A stretch of 64,000 nt of DNA from Dasypus novemcinctus (lineage: Eukaryota; Chordata; Mammalia; Cingulata; Dasypodidae), in assembly GCF_030445035.2 (NCBI RefSeq), contig NC_080680.1, positions 53,023,212-53,087,211 of the forward strand, in the 5' to 3' direction. The position numbers and the translations under genes were made by a program. Below the pieces are notes generated by a model. The model saw only the letters and a list, made by a program, of their open reading frames with translations, was not told the origin of the DNA and searched no databases. Below are positions 39,511-51,037 of the stretch, piece by piece; positions within the stretch are counted from its first letter, which is position 1, and every line of letters starts with the position of its first letter.

Positions 39511-40395
39511 CATTTTTTTTTTTTTTTTTTGCTGATTTCATCAACAACAAATTCAATTTTCATATATACCAGTGTACAGTTCTGGGGCACCAAAATTTTT
39601 CCAAAATTTCAAAAATTGCCTGTATAGCATGATGTATGATATTCACTTCAGTTTGGCTTGTAGAAAGTCCAGCTAAGCAAAATTTTGCTGCAATTAGCTG
39701 GTCTTCATACCACACGGATCATTACTGGCATCATCCTTGAAAAACATCTCCACTTACCACGCGTAAAGCTTATTTCTACAAACCCATTCAATTGCAATCA
39801 TTTCAATCAGGGTTTAAATAAAGTTGTCTCCCCATATTTTCTAGTGAAAGCAGTTTAGATACCTGCTTCCTGTAGTAGCGGAAATATACAACTGGTAATT
39901 TTATTTAAGATTACAGCTTTTCCTTCCTGGCAATTCTTTCTAGCTGCATTTCTTGCAGTAATCTGGTCCTTAGACTGCAGGGGGACTATCGAACAATTCA
40001 TAGATTTATTTATTTATTTTTTATCCTAATTGAGGCTTTTAAAAATGTTCAGTATAGTTTAAGGTACAGGTATTCTTATCTCGGGAAAAATTCTGGTCCA
40101 ATGCTTTGAAATTCTGGAGTTGCTGCTTAATATAATCTGGATCTCTCTGTTGAGTCCTTTTTATCCTCCTCTGTCACCATTATTGAGTGGGCCATGACCT
40201 TGCACATAGGCAGGAGTCTGGGGGAAAAGAAGAAAGAAGAGGTCCTTGCGGCTCCCGGAGGCAGGGAAAGGAGGCGCTGCCCACCGGCCCTGCTAGCCCG
40301 CCTGCTTGAGTACCCAGGCGTGCCCACCAGCACTTGCGGCCCAACTCCAGACCCAGAGGGTCTCTGCAGACTGCGGGTAAAATCTTTTAAAATAA
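39511..40395 (-). pseudogene. Probable processed pseudogene of an unrecognised gene
   Basis: The plus strand has a T run at about 39,511-39,530, so the minus-strand copy ends in a ~20-nt poly(A). At the other end, 40,200-40,380 is sharply GC-rich against AT-rich surroundings, as expected for a CpG-type 5' UTR read from the minus strand. A minus-strand frame opens at about 40,196 (MAHSIMVTEEDKKDSTER) and soon breaks. Further coding-like pieces in shifted frames follow towards 39,600, including one containing [17 protein letters not shown] near 39,640-39,700. No introns are apparent. I do not recognise the parent gene, and no target duplication was found, so a decayed exon cannot be excluded. 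Confidence 0.5.
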
Positions 40396-42299
40396 TTTTT
40401 ATTCCTAATAATGCTTTACAAATTTACCCTTGTAATATTATTATTTTCAAAATTTCTATAAATAAATAAGAAAATTTGAATTGCTAGTGAACAGATTTAA
40501 TATGATTTGCACTTTAGTAGTCATCTAATTAAGCATTTGCTGACTGTAGTTTTTAGTTGTCATTTCATAATTTGGAGCCATATACATTTTATTTTCAAAT
40601 ACTGCGTAATTTCATCAGTGCTAACAGATCCCATAAGCTCTAATAAGTGTGCCATGAGTGCATTACTTGTATACACCGACCTTACACCAGTGCAGGTTTC
40701 AATAAATAGTGTTGGTAAAATATATTGATATTTTAATAAGTAATTAGAAGGATTGATATTTGAAAATCATAAAACAAAAATGGGCTCAGAATCTACCACA
40801 ATTTGGATGCCAGTAGATATTTGGTGAGTAATGGAATGAATTGCATTACTTTCAGAGAAAATGACTTAATTCATTTTTGCTGCTACTGTCTCCTTTAGTT
40901 AATCTCCTTTGCCAGAACTATAGTTTTTCTTAGTCTGTTTCTGCAATATTTCTAAGTGGGATGGCTATATAACAGCATTTCTCTGACATATTTGTTTGCC
41001 TATATATATATATATATGCATATATATATATTTTTTAGGATGTGTTAGCCTGTGATGTACCAATGCTTGCTGTATCAACAGCAGATTTCTAATATTGCAG
41101 TATTTGGAGACTATTAAAAACTAACTGCTTTTCTAAGTGCAGATGAGGGTCATGCATTTTTGCTACTTCTAAATTTAATTTGAAAACTAATAATCAGTCT
41201 TATGATTTTCTAAACCAAATTCATTGTTTAGTTGTTAAAACACCTGGGGTGTAGCTTGGTGGAGATGACTGCATTACACAAAAAAGCAAAATCACTTGGG
41301 TGCAAGGTTTAAGACATAAATATCTTGGTAATAAATGATCAAAGGGAACTAGCTGAAATCTGCACCTTTTAGCTTTTAAATTATTTGTTTCAGAATCATT
41401 TTTTAAAGCCTGTACTTGTAGACTAAAGTACCCACACTAAACCTCAGCTTTTCTTATTAAATTTTAAAGAACATATTACAGAAATAAATTTTCTCTTTTT
41501 CGAAATCTTAAATATCAATAACATAAAAATGAACAGGCCAGTCCAACTCCAATGGGAACTTTTCTTCTAAAGTAGATCAATGAAGATACTGGCTAAGCTC
41601 CTAAGAAAAGAAAAAGCATTCCCCTGCTAGGGGATCTGCATTTCAACATGCTGTTTATATATTTACTCAAATAGAAAGTGCCAAATGCTGTGGTTTTACC
41701 TTTTAAGTTGTCTCAAACAATTTCTTTCCTTAATAAAGATGCATTTTAAAACTCCCATGTATTTTTGCCATTTCATATTTAAGGAAAATGATTGGAGCAT
41801 GCAAAAAATGGAGCAATACAAAATCCTCAAGAGTACCTTAAATTGAAGTAAACAATGCATTCCAGTTAACATTTTACTTTGAAAGCTAGTAGCAACATGA
41901 TATAACATAAGAAATGGGAAGCTAGGTCATATGAGGTTTTAGATCAATATAGTCTCCCAAAGCATATATGATAACAGACAGATATCAAAATACATTGACA
42001 GAAATTCTTCCCTCAAACATTATCTTATGAAGCATCAGAAAATTCAGCAGTGAACCAATAGATGCAAAGTACTTTTCCAGGACACTCAATGATGCAGTTA
42101 CTTGAAGGGAATCAATAAGATAGAAAGATGAGAGAGTTAAATGTTTTCTAGCTATGGGGTAAACTTCTTAATCTTCCTTAAAAGTCTCTTGTGGTACCTA
42201 GTAGAACTACAAAACTTGGAAACCTTCTTTAAGTTGCCACAGGAGAAAGATGCATGACTATGAAAGCTAATTCTGACAAAAACCTACTGACTGGGGGCA
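40396..42299. other. Non-coding DNA with (TA)n tract
   Basis: AT-rich with a (TA)n tract at about 40,999-41,030. No gene, RNA or clear repeat assigned; 40,800-40,850 has weak L2-like text. Confidence 0.45.
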
Positions 42300-42535
42300 T
42301 AGCATAGTTGAAAGAGAGAGGACATTGGGTCATTGAAATCTTAACTGGAATCCTGCCTTTCTCAAATATATATCTGCATATTTTGGGGAAATTATCTAAC
42401 TATTCAAGACTTGGTTTCCTGACATGAAATAGAGATAATAGTATGTACATCGTTAGATGGTTTTGAGAAGTAAATAAGACAATATTAAAAATCTGCCAAA
42501 TAATTCAGTGAAAGGTAAGGCTTCTGTCATTTAAA
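42300..42535 (+). mobile_element. MIR SINE
   Basis: 'gcatagcatagttgaaagag', 'aactggaatcctgcctttct', 'gacttggtttcctgacatga', 'gagataatagtatgtac' and 'gttttgagaagtaaataaga' follow the MIR consensus order from tRNA-like head through core. Confidence 0.7.
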
Positions 42536-42555
42536 AAAATAAACTCCATATTATG

Positions 42556-42934
42556 TAAATTTATAAAAAATATTTATTTATTTATTGCTCGCTACCCTTG
42601 TGGTTAGTGCTGCTGTCTGCTCTCTGTGTCTGTTCACTGTGTGACCTCTGTGTCTACTCCTCTTTTAGGAGGCACCAGGAACCAAACCCTGGACCCCCAT
42701 GTGGGAGGGAGACACCCAATCACTTAAGCCACATCTGCTCCCTGCTTGTTGTGACTCTCATTGTGTCTTCTCCTTGTGTCATCTTCATTGCACTATCTTC
42801 ATTTTGTCTTGTCACACCAAGCCTTTGTGTCAGCTCACTTTCCTGCTTCTCTTCTTTAGGAGGCACCTGGAACCAAACCCAGGACCTCCCAAATGGGAGG
42901 CAGCACCCAACTGCTTGAGCCATATCCACTCCCA
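42556..42934 (-). mobile_element. DAS-type SINE, dimer-like
   Basis: On the plus strand two similar blocks lie in tandem: one around 42,668-42,740 ('aggaggcaccaggaaccaaa' ... 'cttaagccacatctgctccc') and one around 42,856-42,934 ('aggaggcacctggaaccaaa' ... 'cttgagccatatccactccc'). Each is the reverse complement of a DAS head with its B-box. T-rich tails precede each. The frames of 71-106 codons here are incidental to the SINE. Confidence 0.8.
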
Positions 42935-43850
42935 CAAACTATTTAAATTTTAATGGTTCAATAAATCATTTTATAAATCAACCATGCAAAAATATTACAT
43001 TAGCACCATATGAGATAAATTATAAAGGCTTGGAATGCAGAAAATAGCTAAAAACTTCAGGGAATGAAGCTACTGATGTTAGATTTTTTGGAGGGAGGTT
43101 AGAGATGATAAGGGTAACTTTACTCCTTTGGTTGAATTAGCCAAATTCTTAAAATTAAGCAGCAAAAAAGCACCCTAAGCTGATATAAAGATAATTCCTA
43201 TAATTCTGGTCCCAACATATGTGCTTGGTTGATAGTGTGTGGAGTTATTTTAAACTTATTCTTACTTCTGAATTTTTATATGACAGCATTGAAATTATTG
43301 GTATTTTCACCATGTTTTTCATCTCTTTATCAAATATGTTATTTTAATTTTCTTTTCTAAAGATTGCCTCTCCCCTACTAAGATACCTAGATAATACAAA
43401 AAAAGAAAGCCTTCTACTGAAAATGGCAAAACTCAGATATACTTCTAGGCAATATGCTTTCCCTGTAAACACCAAATAATACATAAGTGCAAATGTAACA
43501 TATTTGTTAAAAATGCCCTGCCAATCAGGGCTTTCACATTTAATTCTATAGTAAAAATCCAGAAGGTATTTCTCTTGACTAGATCTATTAGCAAACAGTT
43601 CCACATACCTACCCACTTTTCAACATCTATGTTAATGCACACTGCCTTCTCTCCTTTTACTGTGATTAAACTGTCTATGTTCTTAGCAAAGGACAACCAT
43701 TCACTGTGCAATAGATCCGTTCTTCTCTCACCTACTTAGAGCTATTGCTTTGGCAATTACCCTTCTCCTTGTTTTCTGAATCATCTTTTTTCTCATGTCT
43801 CTACTGAATCATTCTCATCAGCATATGAACATGCATTTATATCTCCCATG
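42935..43850. other. Non-coding DNA, nothing assigned
   Basis: AT-rich; two overlapping minus-strand frames of 88-90 codons (43,344-43,711) show no domain or composition bias that would support a gene. Confidence 0.4.
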
Positions 43851-44805
43851 AAAGAAAATAAAATACACCTTCTAACACCAAATCGCTCTCCAGCTACCAT
43901 TGTCCTATTTCTCTGCTTCCTTTTTGGCAACACATATGCAAATAATACCTGGAATCAAAATCTGCAATTTCTTCCCACCTATTCTCTTAATCCCACTCCA
44001 ATCAGGCTTTCTTCCCCATGACATCTCTTTTGTCAAGTTTACTATTAACAACACAATGCTAAATTCAATGGCCCATTCACAGTCCCTAGCTTATTTCATG
44101 CATTGCTGGTATTTTACTCAGTCTGTTACTTCCTACTTCTGGAAGCTTTTGTTAAACTTGGCACTCAGGGAAGTCTCTTTTCTTACATCACTGACCATGC
44201 TCTGTTTTAGTCTTTCTTTATGGTACATTCTCTTCTGCACTCCCTTTTTTACTTACTTTCAAAGTCATCTCATCAAATCACATGGCTATATGTTCAATCT
44301 ATATGCTTTTGATCTCCAAGTTTTTTCTCTACCCTGGAACTCTATTCTTAATTTTACATAAATAAAATATCCTAAACAATCTCTTTGCTTGGATGTGTAA
44401 ATGATATCTTAACATGTCCCAAATATAACTCCCAGTTCTTATGGATGGAAAAAAAAGAGAAAAAATATCCTGATGATCATTAATGTATCTGCATTTCTTT
44501 CAGTCATTCTCTATCTCCCATTAATAAACAAATTCTGTGTCTGAACTTTCAAAAGATAATCAGATATCAGCCAATTTTCACTATCCCAGCAACTATTATC
44601 TTAATTTAATCACCAAAATCTCTTGCCTGATTATTTAGTATCCTTTTAATCACCATTTTTTCATCACGTTTTACTTTCATCTATTCTTAAAACAGCAGCA
44701 ACATTAAGAACAACTACTTAAAGTTAATACTGTATAAATTATGTCACTGTTTTATAAAATCCTACAGTATGTCCCATTTCACTTACAATCAAAGGAAATA
44801 ACATT
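43850..44805 (+). mobile_element. L2 LINE, reverse transcriptase region and 3' part
   Basis: Diverged L2 text in the sense direction: 'ccactccaatcaggctttct', 'aattcaatggcccattcaca', 'atctatatgcttttgatctc', 'cttggatgtgtaaatgatat', 'ttaacatgtcccaaatataa' and 'tcctacagtatgtcccattt'. The 153-codon frame at 43,900-44,361 lies within it but does not follow the L2 protein continuously, so it is treated as chance. Confidence 0.65.
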
Positions 44806-45014
44806 TTATAAATAATTGTATATTATTTAAATAGTTTTTTATCATGATTATAATATATGATCAGTAAAAGACTTGTAAATATAAAACTACTTTAAGATAA
44901 AATTCAGTAGTAAGTGTCTAACAAAAATTCATCTAAAGGACTCAAATTGGTAAAAGAAAAAGTTTTTCATGAAATTGGGTAAAGCTAAATTGTTGATATG
45001 ATTTTTTAATATTA
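44806..45014. other. AT-rich spacer
   Basis: Nothing recognised between the L2 relic and the SINE. Confidence 0.4.
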
Positions 45015-45027
45015 AAATGCCGATATT

Positions 45028-45221
45028 GGAAGTGGATGTGGCTCAGGCAGTTGGACGCCTGCCACCCACATGGGAGGTCCTGGGTTTGTTGGTAAGGGGT
45101 ACAAATAAAAAATGAGTAGACAAAGAGCAGACAGTGAGCAAAAACAACAAGCAGAAAATGAGCAAGACAATGACCAAATCAATGAGCAGACAGCTAACAA
45201 AAACAAAACAAAACAAAACAA
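45028..45221 (+). mobile_element. DAS-type SINE
   Basis: The head reads 'ggaagtggatgtggctcagg' and the B-box region 'ggaggtcctgggtttg', followed by an A-rich body built of 'agcaga'/'aacaa' units and a (CAAAA)n tail. Imperfect 13-bp target duplications flank it: aaatgccgatatt (45015-45027) and aaattccaatatt (45222-45234). Overlapping 67-82 codon frames are incidental. Confidence 0.85.
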
Positions 45222-45234
45222 AAATTCCAATATT

Positions 45235-47481
45235 TACAATTCCCAATGAATTACAGTCCTTTCAATTACTTGAAATTCTAATAGAAATGATTAATTTTAA
45301 CTTAAAATGTAAAAGAAAAATGTTCTTTAATTTCTTTTTGGGCATCTACAAACAAAAATCCTTGAAGATAATTGCTATATAGCATCTTCTGATTATTATG
45401 ATTAGAAGGACTAATTGAGATCACAGAACACACTTTGATAAATGCTCAACCAATGCAATTTTTAAAACATGATCACATATTTGTTGCTTCATTTTAAACT
45501 CCTTAAAATAATTGCTGACCAGAAAAATATACATTTTACTCATTCATTTACACATATTTTCAATGAAAACCGAAAATAAGTCAGGTCAAGTATCTGCAAA
45601 TAAGGCCCAATATTGGTTTCTGACTACCTTTTCTAACTTTCAGGAACATGAGTTTCTCAGTCTTACGTTGTTAATTTTGACCTTATTTGCCATTTATCTA
45701 CTCTAACCTATTATTTATTTAATTCATGAATTAATTAATATACCAATTCAATAAATTATTATTTTGACATAGAACAATGAAACGTGTTCCTATTTTGTAA
45801 GACAATATATATCTCACATGGTAGTTTCCTTGAACAAAGATTCTCTATGAAAGTATCTGGACACAGGAGCAAACAAACTCCTCAGGTTCTTGTGATAAAC
45901 GCTAATGTTTGAAGACCACAATATGGAGTTACACAAGTGTATAAAACTTCCTTGCAGTATGATTTTTTAAATAAATCACAGTGTTTCCATTTTTAAAAGG
46001 GTAGGGAATGCTAGAGACTCATTCATAGGAAAGAAGATACTGAAGCAGTCTTGAAGAATGAGTATGGCTTTACCAGGGTAAGCAGAAGATCCCAGGGATG
46101 GGACACATCATGTGGAAGAGAACAGAGCACTCTATGAAACGGTACTCTAAAATGCATACCTCATCTCATCCTTCACCAGAAGATTCAAAACCCAAATGGT
46201 TGCTAAGTGATTTTTCCCAGGTCAGAATTTAAGTTACCTCTAAGAGATATGAATGTGAATAAAATAGATGAGGACCAAGTGCAATTCATTTAAAAAATAT
46301 TCTTTCTTGAAATGATTTTAGATTTACAGAAACTTGAAAATCTAGAACATAGTGAGTTCCCTATGGAAATAAATGAAGATCAACCAAATAAGAACAAGTA
46401 ATGTCTATTTATTCAGAATTTTTAAAAACAAGGGAATCAGCCACTATCACTTCTGTTTAATAGGGTCTCAAAGGCCAGCAGGATGGAGAAAATATTTTTA
46501 GGGAAAACATAGATGGCTTCAGTTATGGCCTGATTTGAGGTTGTTGGCGTAGGGAGCCTTGTGGGTGTACTAACTAGCAGGGGCTTCCTATGTGATTGTT
46601 TGAGGGAGCATATTTGACTTACTTTGATTGTTCTAACATGGAGGTGGGGGGCAAAATTAGGGCGGCTACCAGTACTGACCAAGCATTGATCATTTGGAGA
46701 CTGATTGCTCCAGAAGTTATGGCTGGGCTTCAAGGACTAGCTGTTGCAGAGGCTGTGGTATTGTTTGCTCTGTTGGTTGCTGCAGAGATTGTAGATCAGA
46801 ATTCTGATTTTATATATGGTCTGGGCATTGTCAGTTTTTATATTCATTATCTCTTCTGTGTACCCTTCATCCAGCTTCCCGTAAAGTTAGCTTTCTTCCT
46901 AACAATAATACATTTGCGAAGGTAATGTCCTTTAACATTAACAGATTACATTCATGATACATTTATTTTACATAACTATGAGGCACTTTTCCAAAATGAA
47001 AAGTAACATTGATACAATAAACTAAACTACTGATTTTATTCCATTTTCCACTGATATCATTTTTCTATTCAGAATCAAATCCAGGTTACCATATTGCATT
47101 TAGATCAACTGAGTTTTAAAATGTAATAACTTTATTGGCCTAATGTATTTGAAATGAAAGTTAGAGTCTAAACCAGTTACCTTATAGAATCTGTACAAAT
47201 GCAGAACCCAAAAATTACAGTAAATAAATAATGTAAATACAGGTCAGAAAATCTAACAAATAGATGTATTGTTGGAAAGTACAGAAACATAAGTCAAAAG
47301 TATATAGGCACACAAATAGACAATTCTATGTAACAAATAAAGACAATATTAATTTATAATAGATTCATATTCTACTGTAACAATTCAGTAGTACTCTAAT
47401 AACAATGCTAAATGCTACTGATTTCACCAAAGCTATTAGAGATATGATATTTATTAGTAATTTGAGAATTAAGATTCAAAC
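45235..47481. other. Non-coding DNA, nothing assigned
   Basis: Short L1-like text at about 46,320-46,370 ('gattttagatttacagaaac'). The stretch 46,430-46,930 is less AT-rich and carries overlapping frames of 98 and 109 codons on opposite strands, but I see no domain, splice site or known repeat. Confidence 0.4.
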
Positions 47482-47587
47482 ACTAGAACTGTAAAAGAAA
47501 ATGTGAAAGTCCTAAGTGAATGTGCTTCAGAAAAACTAGAACTGTGAAAGAAAATGTAAAAGTCCTAAATGAATGTGCTTCAGAAAA
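47482..47587. repeat. 53-bp tandem duplication
   Basis: Unit 1 is 47482-47534, unit 2 is 47535-47587. They differ at only a few positions (for example 'gtaaaagaaaatgtgaaag' against 'gtgaaagaaaatgtaaaag'). Confidence 0.9.
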
Positions 47588-48589
47588 ATAACTAGATTTA
47601 ATCATTTTTCAATGTGCATGGTATAGTAAAATTTTTCAACACATCATCTATGAATATTTTCAGAATATTCTTTCTTGCCTTGGCTCATTTTTCTGTCCAA
47701 TTTAATATTTAAGCCTGTCATTTATTTTTATTAGAATCATTCTGACATTCAAAAGCAGGTATTCTTGTAAGGTTTACATGCTTTTTCTGTGACATTTATT
47801 GAATATATTATCTGTGCCAAGGTCACATACATTACACTATTTTTTCTTTAGTGTGGTAATAATTGACAGAATTGCCTTTGAAATGATTTTCTTTGAAAAG
47901 AGGAATGCAAACACAGAGAACTGATTATATTGCAAGTGGCTAAAATACATGAGACAATAAAACACCAATTTAACTCACTAGCAAATGGGTTACACAGGCA
48001 CTCATGTACTAAGCACATTTCTCATTCTTACTATTAGGTAGCAACTAATCAGTATTTTATGTCTTCATACAGTTGACATAGTGGGAACTTTTGAGAATAA
48101 AATATTTAGAGTCAGGTAGTTATTGATTGAATCACCATATTATGAAAATATATAAATGAACTTTTACCAATCATTCTTCTTTGTTACAGTGTGGTTAAAA
48201 CTCTACATTTGATTTAACAGTATACTCATTTTATCCTGGTTTTCTATTACTATATCTCTCTTTCTTATGGGTGGAACAGTAGTACGTGCTTTTATTTCCT
48301 CAAGCACCTTATGATGGACAACCCTGTTATTTATATATCATGTTATGATGCCTCTGAGAAAAGCATTTTAACTGATTGAAACTTTATCTAGTATAGGTTT
48401 TTACTGAGTAACTTTTATTTATTGTTTATTTACTTACATCTTACATGTGGATTATTTTTTTCCAGAGTAAATGGATGCTATTGTCATTAAGTAAGATTAG
48501 AAAACTACAATTCAAAATGATTTGAAGCGAATATCATGAATTAGGTTCAAGACATCATTTGAGATGTCTGTGACACATTCTGATTGAAA
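47588..48589. other. AT-rich non-coding DNA
   Basis: No gene or clear repeat recognised. Confidence 0.4.
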
Positions 48590-49145
48590 TTTGAATAGGT
48601 AGCTGAATATGAGTCTAGATCGAGGGGAGAGATTTATACTGGAGATATAAATTTGGGAGTCAACAACTAAAAGATGGTATATAAAAATCATGGAACTTAG
48701 GCAAGCACACTAAAGGATGACTATGGGGAGAAAAGAGGAAAATTTCAAGGACTGAGTCTTGAGCATACCAGATTAGAAGATGAGATGTAGAGGAAGAATA
48801 AAGAAAAATAAGAACAAGTGCCAAGTTAGAAGGTAGGAAAACCAGGAAAGAATGGAAATATAGACACCAAGGAAGGAAAGTTTCAAAGAAATGTGGTTGA
48901 CCAATTTTGCCAAAAAAACTTAAAGGAGGAATAAAAAAGGGGCTGAAAATCAATTTTTGGATTAAGAAATATAGAAGCTATCAATACTGTGATAGAAACA
49001 GTTCCAGTCAAGTAGTAGAGACAAATTTTGATTGCAGTTGTTTTAAAAAAAACAGCAGGAGGATTTGGAGATAAGTAGAGATAAATATTTTGTTGAGTTT
49101 TGCTATATGAGGAAGGAAAAATAGGGCACTAATTAAAGAGGGCTC
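48590..49145 (-). mobile_element. L2 LINE fragment
   Basis: The plus strand reads as the reverse complement of the L2 RT region: 'ctggagatataaatttggga', 'aaggactgagtcttgagcat', 'gtaggaaaaccaggaaagaa', 'gttgaccaattttgcc', then 'acagttccagtcaagtagta'. It covers the part of L2 also present, in the opposite sense, at 43,850-44,805. Confidence 0.65.
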
Positions 49146-49634
49146 TTAAATAGCTTCCCTATCTACCATGCACTTATGGAAAGGAAGCTAAAAAGAGGTC
49201 CTAAGTCCAACTTAAAACATTATATACGAAATTAATTTGCCACTCCAGTCAAAGGAATGTTTTCTAACCAGAAGGCCACTTATAAAGATTGTCTGGTACC
49301 ATAAATCTATCTAACAGGATTCTATATACTGTTGTCAAGAGACTAACAAATCAGATCATTCCTATTGAGGAGCTTAAATGCTAGATACAGAGAGGGACAT
49401 GGCCAGTATAGCAAGCATAAGAAAGTAGAAAGCAGATATTTAGTTGAACGAGAAACCATATGCAAGCTGATATCATTACATAAACACAGAAGGTCAGAAT
49501 TACAACTGGAGTGCAGTTTAGTGTTTGTAATGGCAGAACGCAAGCCAAGGGAATCCATGATTTGTGAATGATCAATACCTGCATATTAATCTATGCTATC
49601 TTCCTCATACCACATGATCCATGGCCCTTTTCTT
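49146..49634. other. Non-coding DNA, nothing assigned
   Basis: Overlapping frames of 67-71 codons lie on opposite strands at 49,343-49,584 without recognisable domains. Confidence 0.4.
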
Positions 49635-49648
49635 AAAATTACAAAGAA

Positions 49649-49743
49649 TGCTTGCTTTGGTGGCACATACAGAAAATTAGAATGACACAGAGAAGATTAG
49701 CATGGCCTCTGTGCAAGCAAAATCATGAAGTGTTCCATATTTT
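49649..49743 (+). pseudogene. U6 snRNA retropseudogene
   Basis: The copy begins 'tgcttgctttggtggcacat', keeps the central 'acagagaagattagcatgg' block and ends 'gaagtgttccatatttt', matching U6 spliceosomal RNA from first to last residues. It is about 95 nt, shorter than the 107-nt gene because of small deletions near residue 25 and in the 3' half. Perfect 14-bp target duplications (aaaattacaaagaa, 49635-49648 and 49746-49759) flank it, showing insertion by the L1 machinery. The deletions make a working snRNA unlikely. Confidence 0.92.
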
Positions 49744-49864
49744 AAAAAATTACAAAGAAACAAATAGGCCAAGATAGTTGAACAAGCTTATTGATGATGT
49801 GGCATCTATTAAATCATGGTATCCAGTTATGGTCCCAGATAAGGTCTGCCTGAAAACTTCACAA

Positions 49865-49995
49865 ATAATAATGGTGATGATGATGATAGTATTAATAATA
49901 ACAGTGAACTATTATTATCTCCAATATACAGGTGAGAAAGAAGAGTCATAGAGAACTTTAGTCACTTGCCCAAAGTCTCAAAACTGCCATTATAA
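49865..49995 (-). mobile_element. MIR fragment
   Basis: 'aataacagtgaactattatt', 'caggtgagaaagaagagtca', 'ttagtcacttgcccaaagt' is the reverse complement of the MIR core, preceded by a gat/aat-rich patch. Confidence 0.5.
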
Positions 49996-50289
49996 CAATA
50001 AAAAAAAATTAAGGAAAAGTAAAGAAGGAAAAGTCCCTGTTTCTTTCCTTGCCTAGGGATCTGGTCTCTTTTGATTCATTGATTAATATATTTATTGTTC
50101 AACAAATCCTATATTAAAAGCCAATATATGCTAGGTATTGTGTGATGTGCTGAGGAATTGAGCATAAGGAGGATATTTCATCCATCCTTAAGAACTTTAT
50201 GTTCTTTGAGGGAAGCAGAAAAATAGACCATTAATTTTTTCACTAATATTAAGTTGTTAAAAATGAGTTGAAAAAGATCAAAGTTTCTA
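49996..50289. other. Non-coding DNA
   Basis: Weak L2/MIR-like text near 50,090-50,230; no gene. Confidence 0.35.
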
Positions 50290-50563
50290 GACAGAAAATA
50301 AACATAGACTCCTGTATGACAGATGGCTGGCTTCTAAACACTATCTGACAAAAACACTATGGCCAATTGATTTTTGACAAAGGTGCCAAGTCCACTCACT
50401 AGGGAAAGAATAGTATCTTCAACGCATGGTGTGGAGAAAATTGGATATCGAATGCAAAAGAATGAAATATACAGAACTGATCTCAAAATACCTAAATATC
50501 ACAAGTAAAACTACAAAATTCCCAGAAGAAAACATTAGGGAGCATTTTCAGTACATTGTGTTG
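50290..50563 (+). mobile_element. L1 ORF2 3' part, left of the provirus
   Basis: 'ggccaattgatttttgacaa', 'gtgccaagtccactcacta', 'gaaaattggatatcgaatgc' and 'ttcccagaagaaaacattag' are L1 ORF2 C-terminal text. The same L1 resumes at 59,714 after the provirus. The left end is approximate. The last 6 bases (gtgttg, 50558-50563) are the provirus target site. Confidence 0.75.
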
Positions 50564-50883
50564 TGTGGGGAGCCACCCGCTGTGAGACCTATTTACAACC
50601 TGCCACAACATGGCGGATCTCACAACATGGTGGAGTTCACAAATCTGCCCTGTCATTTCCTTGTTCTTCTTCCTCTTTGTTTCTTTGTTTTCCCCTTCCC
50701 GCCGCAACTCTCTTTGTTTCTTTGTTCTCCCCTTCCTGTCGCAACTCTGGCGACCACAGCAATACGCATGCGCAAAGCGGGAGACTCCGCAGACCCCACT
50801 CGAACTGTCGGCCAATGCCCTCCTTGGACGTCTGCCACCAACAAGACCAGCCTATCACCTATGTACACGTTCCCTTCCCTCCC

Positions 50884-50889
50884 TATAAA
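50884..50889 (+). promoter_or_regulatory. TATA-type box of the 5' LTR
   Basis: tataaa at the expected place upstream of the polyadenylation signal and R region. The matching position in the 3' LTR (59,574-59,579) reads taaaaa. Confidence 0.7.
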
Positions 50890-50907
50890 TTCCCGTGTTT
50901 TACCCCC

Positions 50908-50913
50908 AATAAA
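50908..50913 (+). terminator. LTR polyadenylation signal
   Basis: aataaa within 'cccccaataaacgagg'; the 3' LTR keeps an identical copy at 59,598-59,603, where it would terminate the viral transcript. Confidence 0.75.
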
Positions 50914-51019
50914 CGAGGCTTGATCAGAACCCTGTCTTGCCTCCATTCTTCTCTTGACTCCTGCCCCACCCTGCTTCTTTCCACAGGTCCCTGGATTCGC
51001 CCCCGCTGGCTGGAGCAAG

Positions 51020-51037
51020 TGGCACCCAACGTGGGGC
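51020..51037 (+). promoter_or_regulatory. Primer-binding site, tRNA-Lys(1,2) type
   Basis: The 18 bases tggcacccaacgtggggc lie two bases after the LTR end. They are complementary to the 3' end of the lysine tRNA used by many betaretroviruses, with one apparent mismatch (an a where the usual site has g at the fifth base). Confidence 0.9.

Larger units (their letters stand above)
50564..51017 (+). repeat. 5' LTR (454 bp)
   Basis: Begins 'tgtggggagccacccgctg' and ends 'gctggctggagca'. It contains a TATA-type box (tataaa, 50884-50889) and a polyadenylation signal (aataaa, 50908-50913). It is 37 bp longer than the 3' LTR because of a tandem duplication near 50,680-50,750 ('ctttgtttctttgttctcc' unit). 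By eye the two LTRs differ at about 20 other positions. Several open frames of 60-190 codons across the LTR and leader are incidental. Confidence 0.95.

Noticed and set aside
43900-44361. 153-codon plus-strand frame as a possible gene
   Set aside because: It lies inside a diverged L2 element and does not follow a single L2 protein frame; the translation shows no domain.
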